NCBI RefSeq assembly: GCF_003268885.1
Contig: NZ_QLSX01000014.1
Location: 1 to 64,000 of the forward strand
Reading direction: 5' to 3'
Source: Onishia taeanensis
GTDB taxonomy: Bacteria > Pseudomonadota > Gammaproteobacteria > Pseudomonadales > Halomonadaceae
Length of the DNA stretch: 64,000 nucleotides
The translations under genes were made by a program, and so were the position numbers. The notes below the pieces were generated by a model that saw nothing but the letters and a program-made list of their open reading frames with translations, was not told where the DNA came from and searched no databases. Shown in pieces: positions 1 to 7,076 of the stretch. Within the stretch, counting starts at the first letter, position 1, and every line of letters begins with the position of its first letter.

Positions 1-213
1 CAGGGTGCGCAGCTGACTGGCCAGCGAATGACGGATGCGCAGCGGGTGGCGTCGATCGACCAGGTTGTCCTCCAGCGCCTCGATCACGCCGCTGTTATCG
101 AGGGCTTCACGCAGCAGCAAGGCACCGCTGTCGCTGGTAGCACGCTCGCCGCTGAGCTGGACGTTGACGGAGCCGTTGCAGGACGGCGACCAGGTCGTTA
201 GGGTTTCACCCAT
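1..213 (-). CDS. IS1380-family transposase, N-terminal part (runs off left edge)
   Basis: The first 71 codons of a minus-strand gene are present; the rest lies outside the window. The ATG at 213 has an AGGAGG ribosome site about 10 nt upstream. The visible protein reads like the start of IS1380-group DDE transposases: a short lead, then a stretch with SDSGALLLREAL and a basic segment ending RIRHSLASQL. These enzymes cut and join element ends during transposition. The element end should lie between 214 and about 290, only a few tens of bases from the stop of the next gene, but I could not identify the terminal repeat by eye. Family assignment is from pattern memory of the N-terminus only. Confidence 0.7.
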   Translation of the reverse strand, partial: MGETLTTWSPSCNGSVNVQLSGERATSDSGALLLREALDNSGVIEALEDNLVDRRHPLRIRHSLASQLRTL

Positions 214-291
214 GGCGGTTGGTCCTCCTGAATCAGGTTCTGCCAGGAACTTTCTGATTTATCAGCAGGATACCAACCGCCATCTTCATTT

Positions 292-1383
292 TCAGGGCTG
301 CCCGGTGAATATCAGGGGGTCCTGATCGACGTAGCCCTGGCGCATGTGACGGACGCCGTTTTCCAGATGGAAGGATGTGCGCCCATGGAGCAGGCGGTAG
401 TTGTCCATGATCAGCATCTGGCCGGCTTCGAGCTTGATGTTCAGGGTCAGGGCTTCGGACGTGATCAGCCGGTAGAAGGCCTGGCGTGCGGCGTAATAGC
501 GGCGCAGTTCAGCACCGGGCCGGGCCGAGACGCGCTCGGTACGGTTCGAGAAGCGCACCCGCATCAGGTGGTCCTGGCCGTCGAGTTCGATCAGCGGGCC
601 TTCGCTTTCAAGGCGAGTGGTCTCGTCGTGATAGCAAAACCCCGGCGTCACGCGGGTCAGGCAGGCGAAGGCCTCCGGGTCTTCCTCGCGCAGGCGCTGC
701 GCCGCGCTGAAACCGTCGACCAGGGTGTTGTCCCCGCCGCCGGCGGCGTTGGCCAGGCAGTGCAGCCAGACAAACCCCGGGATAGGATCGCGATAAGGGT
801 TGTCGGTATGGGGTTCGAGCCCGCGCTGGGTCATGGTCAGGTCATAGGCATTGGCGACCGATTTGACGTCGGCGACGCCGCCCCAGTTGGTCCGCCGCAG
901 CGGGCCGATGCGCGCCATCAGGGTCTGCATGCCTTCCGCTTCGTCAGGCACTCCATCCACCCGCACGAAGCCGAAGCGATGCAGATTTTCCAGTAGCTCG
1001 AGCAGGGCGCCGTCATCGTTTACCGCTGCGGAAAAAGCGCTGTGGGGAATATCACTCAAGCGTGAATCCCACAGACGACGCTCGGCGAATTCGTCGCTCG
1101 GCGTGACTTCTTCGTTCAGGGCCGCCAGAGAAAAGCAGCTTTGGTGACCGTCGCTGAAACGAATATCGAGCCGGTCGCCTTCGGCAGTGGCCGTAAGGAT
1201 CGCCAGGTCCAGCGGCAGATCGGCGGCCTCGATCAGGCGCTGTCCGGTCTGCGGGTCGAGCGTGTCGGCATCCGGGGTGCGCTCTCGCAGCCACAGGGCA
1301 TCCAGCTCGAGATCCTTCCCGTCGTAGTGGAGGTGAAGCTGCTGACCGTCGGCTGACTGGCTGAGATGACCGCTGATGCTCAT
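292..1383 (-). CDS. Gamma-butyrobetaine hydroxylase-like 2-oxoglutarate/Fe(II) dioxygenase (copy 1)
   Basis: A 363-residue protein of the TauD/BBOX type: an N-terminal DUF971-like domain (about residues 8-90), then the jelly-roll dioxygenase domain. The iron-binding HTD is at residues 192-194 (GLEPHTDNPYRDP), the distal His is in LLHGR (about 333), and a C-terminal Arg for 2-oxoglutarate follows. The family hydroxylates trimethylammonium substrates such as gamma-butyrobetaine (to carnitine), trimethyllysine or trimethylaminoethylphosphonate, so the exact substrate is open. The N-terminal zinc Cys cluster of animal BBOX is absent. It is very similar in layout and sequence to the 30832-31983 gene. 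It is divergent from a GlxA-type regulator that probably controls it. Confidence 0.85.
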   Translation of the reverse strand: MSISGHLSQSADGQQLHLHYDGKDLELDALWLRERTPDADTLDPQTGQRLIEAADLPLDLAILTATAEGDRLDIRFSDGHQSCFSLAALNEEVTPSDEFAERRLWDSRLSDIPHSAFSAAVNDDGALLELLENLHRFGFVRVDGVPDEAEGMQTLMARIGPLRRTNWGGVADVKSVANAYDLTMTQRGLEPHTDNPYRDPIPGFVWLHCLANAAGGGDNTLVDGFSAAQRLREEDPEAFACLTRVTPGFCYHDETTRLESEGPLIELDGQDHLMRVRFSNRTERVSARPGAELRRYYAARQAFYRLITSEALTLNIKLEAGQMLIMDNYRLLHGRTSFHLENGVRHMRQGYVDQDPLIFTGQP

Positions 1384-1437
1384 GACACTGGGTTCTCCGT
1401 TGGGGGGCGATGGCCCCGTTGCTTGAGGACTAGGGAC

Positions 1438-1448
1438 TTACCCTAACG
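1438..1448. promoter_or_regulatory. Conserved box TTACCCTAACG in divergent promoter (copy 1)
   Basis: The 121-bp gap between the dioxygenase (ends 1383) and the regulator (starts 1505) holds TTACCCTAACG, 57 nt before the regulator start. The paralogous divergent gap carries TTACCCTAGCG at 32119-32129, 58 nt before its regulator start. The box sits beside TAGGG, giving TAGGG-N5-CCCTA (1431-1445). It is a likely binding site of the GlxA-type regulators, inferred from conservation between the duplicates. Confidence 0.5.
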
Positions 1449-1504
1449 CCGGCCTGTGGCGGCTATTTGATTTTTTTCGCCTTATTCATGATATAAATGG
1501 CCCC

Positions 1505-2533
1505 ATGCCCGATACCACTTGGCCCTATGTAAGGCCCGATTCGCCCCCGTTGCTGGCACCTGATGATGCTGAGCTCACCCTCAACGTGTGGCTGGTGCCC
1601 AGGTTCTCGATGCTGACGCTGTTCTGTCTGCTCGAGCCCCTGCGGGTCGCCAACCGGTTCGGTCGTGACCTCTTCGCCTGGCGGCTGCTGTCCTCCGACG
1701 GGCAGGCGGTGGTGGCCAGCAACGGCGTGCGTATCGATGTGGATGGGCGGCTCGATAGCCTGTGTCAGGATGCTCGTCGGGATCATCTGGCTTCGGAGAG
1801 TCGCCTGATGGTGGTGGCGTCCTACGAACCGGAAGCCACCGTCGAGGCCGAAGACCGGGCGGTGCTGAGGCGGCTCGCGGCTCATGGGGCCTGGCTGGGA
1901 GGGCTCGACACGGCGCCCTTCATCCTGGCCCGGGCCGGGGTGCTGAATGGCTATCGGGTGGCCATGCACTGGGAGAGTGTGCCGGCCTTTCGTCAGGAGT
2001 TCCCTGAGCTTGTGGCGAGCTCGGCGCTCTACGAATGGGAGTATGACCGCCTCACGGGGTCGGGGGGCGCGGCCGGCATCGATCTGATGCTGTCATGGGT
2101 CGAGCGGCGCTATGGGCCGTCACTGGCCGATGCCGTGGGGCGACAGATCGGCTATCAGCGAGGCGAGGGTACTGCAACGAGCCGCGAGCGCCGCGGTGAT
2201 CCGTCGCTGCCGCGCAGCGTGGTGCGGGCCCTGGCGGTAATGGAGGCCAACCTGGCGCAGGCGCTGGATATCCCCGAGATCTGTCGGCTGGCGGGGCAGT
2301 CTCAGCGTCAATTGACGCGCCAGTTCGCCGCCCACTTCGGCGAGACCCTCAAGCAGTGCTATCTCGGCATGCGCCTAGACCTCGCCCAGCGCATCCTCGC
2401 CGATAGCTATTCCAGCGTGACCGAGGCGGCCTATGCGGCCGGTTTTTCTCACCTGGCCCACTTCTCGAGGGCCTATCGCCAGCGTTTCGGCGAGCCGCCT
2501 CGCGCCACGGCGATGCGCGGGACCAAGTCCTGA
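1505..2533 (+). CDS. GlxA-type AraC-family transcriptional regulator (copy 1)
   Basis: A 342-residue regulator with an N-terminal DJ-1/class I glutamine-amidotransferase-like domain (about residues 25-200) and a C-terminal AraC double helix-turn-helix (about 235-335, ending in an FSRAYRQRFGEPP segment). This architecture is typical of GbdR/CdhR, the activators of glycine betaine and carnitine catabolism in pseudomonads. It is divergent from a betaine-type dioxygenase, so it probably senses a trimethylammonium compound and controls that gene. It is a close paralogue of the regulator at 32187-33191; both share a start like WPYxRPDSPPLL and the phrase VWLVPxFSMLTLFCxLEPLRVANRFGR. The ATG at 1505 matches the paralogue N-terminus; no strong ribosome site is visible. 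Confidence 0.88.
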   Translation: MPDTTWPYVRPDSPPLLAPDDAELTLNVWLVPRFSMLTLFCLLEPLRVANRFGRDLFAWRLLSSDGQAVVASNGVRIDVDGRLDSLCQDARRDHLASESRLMVVASYEPEATVEAEDRAVLRRLAAHGAWLGGLDTAPFILARAGVLNGYRVAMHWESVPAFRQEFPELVASSALYEWEYDRLTGSGGAAGIDLMLSWVERRYGPSLADAVGRQIGYQRGEGTATSRERRGDPSLPRSVVRALAVMEANLAQALDIPEICRLAGQSQRQLTRQFAAHFGETLKQCYLGMRLDLAQRILADSYSSVTEAAYAAGFSHLAHFSRAYRQRFGEPPRATAMRGTKS

Positions 2534-2622
2534 CGTCAGGCCGAGGCAGGCATGGGGTGACGAGTCGCGGGCCGTGTCGTGTCTGGCAGCGCTAGGTAGA
2601 GGCGTCCGGGTTGCCCGCTTAG

Positions 2623-3243
2623 TCAGTGACGGCGGGCGCACAGGGTGAGCAGGTCGTCGGCGAGATCGTCGGCAAGCTCATGGAGCTCGGCGGCGCTGAT
2701 CGGCCGTTCGGCGTGGGCGCGCAGGCCCATGACTATCGCCTGATAGCGGCGTGCCAGGCGAGCCGGCTGCCCAGCAGAGGCGTTGTCTGTTCGTTCCTCG
2801 ACCAGTTCACCGGCGTCACGGGCGGCCTCGAAGACCTGCGTGAAGCGCGCCGCCATGCCGTCCAGCAGCTCCTGGGCGAGGCGGGCGTTGGCTTCCTCGG
2901 CTCCAAGTTCCAAGAGCGTCTTCACCAGCAGGCAGGCGTGGCAGGGGCGTTGCATGTCGCGAAGGCCGCCGAGGGTTCGCAGGTAGTCGGCCAGCCCGCC
3001 CAGCGGCGAGGGGTTGGCGGCCAGCGTGCGCTCGAGCTCCACCAGCCCCTGGCGGCCATAGCGTGCGAGTACCTCGCCAAACAGCCGCTCCTTGCTGCCG
3101 AAACTCGCATAGATGCTGCCCGGACGCATGTCGAGCGCACCTTCGAGATCCTTGAGCGAGGCGGCGTGATAGCCCTTGCGCCAGAACAGGGCAAGGGCCT
3201 GATCCAGGGAATGCTGGCGGTCATGGCGAGTCTGGCGTGGCAT
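2623..3243 (-). CDS. TetR/AcrR-family repressor
   Basis: A 206-residue TetR-type repressor. The N-terminal helix-turn-helix is clear (DQALALFWRKGYHAASLKDL, then GSIYASFGSKERLF, about residues 12-52). The C-terminal part carries the CHACLLVKTLLELG segment seen in TetR proteins of the YxaF/LmrA-like group. The open frame extends upstream to 3414, but that extension is a repeated FERSLK peptide created by the palindromic operators. I therefore start at the ATG at 3243 (MPRQTRHDR). The gene is divergent from the AhpD-like gene at 3446, and three operator palindromes lie between them, so it probably represses itself and that gene. Confidence 0.88.
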   Translation of the reverse strand: MPRQTRHDRQHSLDQALALFWRKGYHAASLKDLEGALDMRPGSIYASFGSKERLFGEVLARYGRQGLVELERTLAANPSPLGGLADYLRTLGGLRDMQRPCHACLLVKTLLELGAEEANARLAQELLDGMAARFTQVFEAARDAGELVEERTDNASAGQPARLARRYQAIVMGLRAHAERPISAAELHELADDLADDLLTLCARRH

Positions 3244-3280
3244 GAAGCGTCCTTTCGACCGTAAGTCGGCCGGATGAATC

Positions 3281-3386
3281 TTGAGTGAGCGCTCAAATTT
3301 TATCTTGAGTGATCGCTCAAAGCCAGTTAGCCTGAGGACACATCTACGGCAGGTAGCGTCATGTCCTGATTTGAGTGATCGCTCAA
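3281..3386. promoter_or_regulatory. Three TetR-type operator palindromes
   Basis: Three 16-bp near-perfect palindromes, TTGAGTGA(G/T)CGCTCAA, lie at 3281-3296, 3305-3320 and 3371-3386, in the gap between the divergent TetR gene and the AhpD-like gene. The first two are 24 bp apart start to start and the third is 66 bp further. The half-site TTGAGYG is typical in form of TetR operators. Binding by the adjacent repressor is inferred from position. Confidence 0.8.
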
Positions 3387-3445
3387 AAATGAGCTCGGCG
3401 CTTCTCTGCTCCATCTATTCGTGACCCAAGGCAACGAGGTAATAC

Positions 3446-4000
3446 ATGAGCTCCTATACCCTGCACGACAAGACCACGGCCCCCGCGGAAAGCCAGCCGC
3501 TGCTCGAGAATTCCATCAATGCCTTCGGCATGATCCCCAACCTGCACGCAGTGATGGCCGAGGCGCCGGGCCTGCTCGAGGGCTATCAGCAGCTGCACCA
3601 GCTGTTTATCGACTCGAGCTTCGATGCCGACGAGCTGACCGTGGTCTGGCAAACCATCAACGTCGAGCACGAGTGCCACTACTGCGTGCCGGCGCATACC
3701 GGTATCGCCAAGTCGATGAAGGTCGACGATGCGATCACTGAGGCGCTGCGTAACGAGACGCCGCTGCCCAGCGACAAGCTTGAGGCGCTGCGCACCTTCA
3801 CTCTGGCCATGGTGCGCAATCGTGGTGAGGTCGATGCCTCCGCGGTCAACGACTTCCTGGCCGCCGGCTATACTCGCCGTCAGGTGCTGGAAGTGGTGCT
3901 GGGCCTCGCCCAGAAGGTGATGAGCAACTACACCAACCATCTGGCCGAGACGCCCGTCGATGAGCCGTTCAAGGCCTTCGAATGGCACAAGGTGAGCTGA
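3446..4000 (+). CDS. AhpD-like carboxymuconolactone decarboxylase family protein
   Basis: A 184-residue protein of the AhpD/CMD fold. The redox motif CHYC is followed by VPAHT at about residues 75-83 (EHECHYCVPAHT), the Cys-x-x-Cys...His signature of peroxidase-related alkylhydroperoxidase D-like proteins. Such proteins act as small thiol peroxidases or partners in hydroperoxide removal in the cytoplasm; the substrate here is unknown. It is a single-gene unit divergent from a TetR repressor with three operators in between, which suggests induction by a small, possibly electrophilic or oxidising, compound. A strong terminator follows at 4051. Confidence 0.85.
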   Translation: MSSYTLHDKTTAPAESQPLLENSINAFGMIPNLHAVMAEAPGLLEGYQQLHQLFIDSSFDADELTVVWQTINVEHECHYCVPAHTGIAKSMKVDDAITEALRNETPLPSDKLEALRTFTLAMVRNRGEVDASAVNDFLAAGYTRRQVLEVVLGLAQKVMSNYTNHLAETPVDEPFKAFEWHKVS

Positions 4001-4050
4001 TCCGCGCCTGGGCGAAAACGTAACGCTCAGGCTCTGGATCAGGAACAAGA

Positions 4051-4078
4051 AAGGCCCGCTCTAAGGAGCGGGCCTTTT
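4051..4078 (+). terminator. Rho-independent terminator after the AhpD-like gene
   Basis: A perfect 11-bp stem, AAGGCCCGCTC - TAAG loop - GAGCGGGCCTT, followed by a short T run. It lies 50 bp after the stop at 4000. Confidence 0.85.
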
Positions 4079-4127
4079 GCATGGGTGGGCCTTTTGCATG
4101 GGTGGGCCTTTTGCATGGGCGGGCCTT
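4070..4127. repeat. 17-bp tandem repeat fused to the terminator arm
   Basis: Three tandem copies of GGGCCTTTTGCATGGG(T/C) at 4070-4086, 4087-4103 and 4104-4120, plus a partial fourth copy. The first copy begins inside the 3' arm of the terminator, so the terminator arm itself has been multiplied. Confidence 0.85.
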
Positions 4128-4169
4128 GGTCGGCCGCCCTTTTTGCTACGGTCAGCCCGATGACCTGGC

Positions 4170-4673
4170 TCAGGAGGCGTAGGCTCCGGCCGCATAGGTC
4201 AGCTCGTAGCTGTGGCTGTAGATCTCGAGGATATTGCCGAACGGGTCTTCCATGTAGACCATGCGGAACGGCTTCTCGCCTGGGAAGTACTCGCGCACCG
4301 GCATGCGCTGCTTGCCACCGGCGGCCACGATGCGCTCGGCGAGGCCTTCCACGTCCGGGTCCTGGACGCAGAAGTGGAAGACACCGGTCTTCCAGTACTC
4401 GAAGTTGTTCCCCGGGGTTTCTTGGCCCTTGAACTCGAACAGTTCGACACCGACCCGGTCGCCGGTGGACATGTGGGCGATGCGGAACGAGCCCCAGCCC
4501 GGGCCGAACACATCGGAGCACATCACGCCGATGGCGGAGTCGTCTTCGACGATGGTGGTCGGCTCCATGATCACGTACCAGCCGAGGACTTCGGTGTAGA
4601 ACTTGAGGGCGGCTTCGACGTCGGGGACTGAGATGCCGATGTGGGAAAAGGTGCGGGGATAGACCTGGCTCAT
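4170..4673 (-). CDS. VOC-family (glyoxalase/bleomycin-resistance fold) protein
   Basis: A 167-residue protein with the two paired beta-alpha-beta-beta-beta modules of the vicinal oxygen chelate superfamily. The first module opens with FSHIGISVPDVEAALKFYTEVLGW and the second carries FHFCVQDPDVEGLAERI, ending with the metal-ligand-type MEDPFGNILEIYS. Members are lyases, dioxygenases or isomerases; I cannot name the substrate. It is divergent from a LysR regulator at 4782 with an operator between them, so it is probably the target of that regulator. Confidence 0.82.
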   Translation of the reverse strand: MSQVYPRTFSHIGISVPDVEAALKFYTEVLGWYVIMEPTTIVEDDSAIGVMCSDVFGPGWGSFRIAHMSTGDRVGVELFEFKGQETPGNNFEYWKTGVFHFCVQDPDVEGLAERIVAAGGKQRMPVREYFPGEKPFRMVYMEDPFGNILEIYSHSYELTYAAGAYAS

Positions 4674-4739
4674 GGTGATGTCTCCTGCCGGTAGGCGAAG
4701 GGAAGTGAACGCTTTCCATGCTAGGCGCCGCCGGCCATA

Positions 4740-4772
4740 ATCATAACCACCATGCCGTTATGATCATGATAA
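4740..4772. promoter_or_regulatory. LysR-type operator (interrupted palindrome) plus overlapping palindrome
   Basis: ATCATAAC-N9-GTTATGAT (4740-4764) is a perfect 8-bp inverted repeat containing the T-N11-A form of LysR sites. A second near-palindrome, TTATGATCATGATAA (4758-4772), overlaps its right arm and ends just before the regulator start. This arrangement is typical of a LysR recognition site and its autoregulatory site between divergent genes. Confidence 0.75.
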
Positions 4773-4781
4773 GAGATGCTT

Positions 4782-5666
4782 ATGCTTCAGCCCCAGTGGC
4801 TGCGTACCTTCGAGGCGCTGGTGGAGCTTGGCAACTTCACCCGCGCCGCCGAGCGCCTGGACCTGACGCAGGCCGCGGTCAGCCAGCACATCAAGCACCT
4901 GGAGGCCCGGCTCGGGCAGCTGGTGCTGCGCCGGCCTCGTGGCCTGGAGCTGACCCCGGCGGGGCATGCCCTGCTCGACTACCAGCGGGAAATGCAGGCG
5001 GCCGACCAGCGCCTCACGCAGCGTCTGGCGGGCGATGATGCCAGCCAGGGCGAGCTGTCGCTGATCACGCCGGGCAGCATCGGTCTGGCCATCTATCCCC
5101 ATCTGCTGGCGCTGCAGCACGAGGCGCCGGGGCTCGCCATTCACCATCGCTTCGCCCCCACCGCCGAGGTCATCGACGCCGTACTGAATAATCGCGCGGA
5201 AGTGGGGCTCGCCACCCAGCGCCCGGAGGACCCGCGCCTCGCGGTGTCGCTGTTTGCCAAGGAGGCGCTGGAGCTGGTGGTGCCGGCGGGCGTCGAGATC
5301 GCCGGCTGGGATGATCTGGAAAGGCTCGGCTTCATCGACCATCCCGACGGCCATGACATGGCCACCCGGCTGCTGAGCCGGCGCTTTCCCGGCAACCCAG
5401 GCGTTGGGCGGCTGCCCCGTCACGGCTTCACCAACCAGATCGGGTTGATCCTTGCGCCGGTGGCCCAGGGGCTCGGCTTCAGCGTGCTGCCCCGCTTTGC
5501 CCGGGAGGCCTACCCGCATCCCGAGGCGGTCCGGGTCGTCGAGGGCGAACCGGCGGTGGTCGATACCCTTTGGCTCCTGCACCGGGCCGAGTGGCCGCTG
5601 TCGGCCCGGGCCCAGCGCGCCGTCGAGCGGCTGAAGGCCCGGCTGGTCAGCGCGCCGTCAGCCTAG
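4782..5666 (+). CDS. LysR-family transcriptional regulator
   Basis: About 294 residues. The N-terminal winged helix-turn-helix is clear (LRTFEALVELGNFTRAAERL, then a helix with AAVSQHIKHLEARLG), followed by the periplasmic-binding-protein-like effector domain. I place the start at the ATG at 4782, which has AAGAG 6 nt upstream; an in-frame ATG at 4776 is possible. It is divergent from the VOC gene with a LysR-type operator in the gap. Its 3' end overlaps the convergent glutaminase gene by 9 bp. Confidence 0.88.
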   Translation: MLQPQWLRTFEALVELGNFTRAAERLDLTQAAVSQHIKHLEARLGQLVLRRPRGLELTPAGHALLDYQREMQAADQRLTQRLAGDDASQGELSLITPGSIGLAIYPHLLALQHEAPGLAIHHRFAPTAEVIDAVLNNRAEVGLATQRPEDPRLAVSLFAKEALELVVPAGVEIAGWDDLERLGFIDHPDGHDMATRLLSRRFPGNPGVGRLPRHGFTNQIGLILAPVAQGLGFSVLPRFAREAYPHPEAVRVVEGEPAVVDTLWLLHRAEWPLSARAQRAVERLKARLVSAPSA

Positions 5667-6599
5667 CGGCGAGAAGCCGATGCCTTCGACAAAGCCCTCG
5701 AGGGCATGGCGACCGGCGATCGAGTTGCCGTAGCCGTCCAGGCGCGGCGACCACACGCAGATGCTCATGCGCCCGGGCAGGATGGCGATGATGCCGCCGC
5801 CCACGCCGCTCTTGCCGGGCAGGCCGACCCGCCAGGCGAAGTCGCCGGCGGCGTCATAGAGGCCGCAGGTCAGCAGCAGGGCATTGAGCTGGCGGGTCTC
5901 CACCGGCGAGACCACCCGGCTGCCGTCCAGCGGATTGACGCCGCGGTTGGCCAGGAAAGCCACGCTTTGCGCCATCTCCACGCAGTTCATCGCCACCGAG
6001 CAGCCATGGAAGTAGGTATCGAGCACCGTCTCGACGTCGGCGTGCAGGTTGCCGTAGGCCTTCATGAGATAGGCCAGCGCCGCATTGCGGGCCTTGTGAT
6101 CCATCTCTGAGCGGGCCACCCGCTCGTCGAAGCCGATGTCGTCGCTGCCTGACAGTCGCCGCAGATGTTCGCGCAGGGTGTACTGGGTCGACACGATCCG
6201 CGATACCAGCAGGTCGGTGACCAACAGCGCGCCGGCGTTGATGAAGGGGTTGCGCGGCACGCCCTGTTCGACCTCGAGCTGCACCATTGAGTTGAAGGCC
6301 TGCCCCGAGGGCTCGCGGCCCACTCGCGACCAGATCTCCTCGGATTCGAGACGCTGCATGGCCAGCACCAGCGCATGCACCTTGACGATCGATTGGATCG
6401 AGAAGCGCGTGTGGGCGTCACCTGCGACCTGCACCCGGCCGTCGACATGACAGACCGCAATGCCGAAGTGATCCGGGTCGACCTCGCCGAGGGCGGGAAT
6501 GTAGTCGGCGACCTTGCCCTCATTGAAGCAGCGAGGGGCGTCCTTGCTGAGGCGGTCCAGCAGTGCCTGAAGGGCATCGTGATCAAGGTCGGCGGTCAT
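5658..6599 (-). CDS. glsA: Glutaminase
   Basis: A 313-residue protein matching bacterial glutaminase over its full usual length. It hydrolyses glutamine to glutamate and ammonia in the cytoplasm. The beta-lactamase-like Ser-x-x-Lys pair is S70/K73 in FSIQSIVK, and conserved blocks such as PRNPFINAGALL and LPGKSGVGGGI are present. The ATG at 6599 has an AGGAG about 10 nt upstream. It converges with, and overlaps by 9 bp, the LysR gene. A 13-bp direct repeat lies just upstream (6623-6661). Confidence 0.93.
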   Translation of the reverse strand: MTADLDHDALQALLDRLSKDAPRCFNEGKVADYIPALGEVDPDHFGIAVCHVDGRVQVAGDAHTRFSIQSIVKVHALVLAMQRLESEEIWSRVGREPSGQAFNSMVQLEVEQGVPRNPFINAGALLVTDLLVSRIVSTQYTLREHLRRLSGSDDIGFDERVARSEMDHKARNAALAYLMKAYGNLHADVETVLDTYFHGCSVAMNCVEMAQSVAFLANRGVNPLDGSRVVSPVETRQLNALLLTCGLYDAAGDFAWRVGLPGKSGVGGGIIAILPGRMSICVWSPRLDGYGNSIAGRHALEGFVEGIGFSPLG

Positions 6600-6622
6600 G
6601 TAGCCAGGGCTCCTCTTTTTTA

Positions 6623-6661
6623 GAACGGTTGGTAAGAACGGTGCGAAAGAACGGTTGGCAA
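6623..6661. repeat. 13-bp direct repeat upstream of glsA
   Basis: The core GAACGGTTGG/GAACGGTGCG recurs at 6623, 6636 and 6649 with exact 13-bp spacing, between the glutaminase start and the transporter promoter region. Confidence 0.7.
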
Positions 6662-6779
6662 GGGTGGCAGAAATCGGTCGAAATGACTCATCAAAAAGAG
6701 GCGCATGAAACGCCCGAAAAGGCTGGGCAGTCTAGCCGATCCGGCAACGCTTCGATATTGAGCGGGCGTTCAGTGACAT

Positions 6780-6808
6780 TTGAAGACCGACCGATGCGCC
6801 GGTATACT
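6780..6808 (+). promoter_or_regulatory. Sigma-70 promoter upstream of the BCCT gene
   Basis: TTGAAG (6780-6785), a 17-bp spacer and TATACT (6803-6808) form a near-consensus sigma-70 promoter facing the transporter gene at 7077. The remaining stretch 6662-7076 contains only a short leader ORF (6893) and nothing else I recognise. Confidence 0.7.
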
Positions 6809-6892
6809 GCGCGGTTTTTCCAATCGGCTACCCGATTCCCGCTGGCCCTTGCAGGCCACTCCATCCGCCCCCTCGCCACGTCAGGAGGCTCC

Positions 6893-6928
6893 GTGAACGA
6901 AAGTCCCCTCTCGCTCGCGAACACGTAA
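6893..6928 (+). other. Possible 11-residue leader peptide
   Basis: GTG at 6893 opens an 11-codon frame (MNESPLSLANT) ending in TAA. A perfect AGGAGG lies 5 nt upstream, the best ribosome site in the region, and the ORF lies about 80 nt downstream of the predicted promoter. It ends about 148 nt before the transporter start, so it could be a regulatory leader ORF. Function is inferred only from position. Confidence 0.35.
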
Positions 6929-7076
6929 CACTGCTCTGACATCGTCATCCCCGATCGTCTATCAGTGATCGCTCTTCTGACGCCATCGGCGTTGAAATAC
7001 TCGCTCATCCCGAATGCCATGCTTGCGGCTCCCGCTCGCCTGGACGACGTGATGACATCCCAACCAAAGGCTCCCC

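Noticed and set aside
3244-3414. N-terminal extension of the TetR repressor with repeated FERSLK peptide
   Set aside because: The peptide is only the translation of the palindromic operators; the HTH protein starts naturally at 3243.
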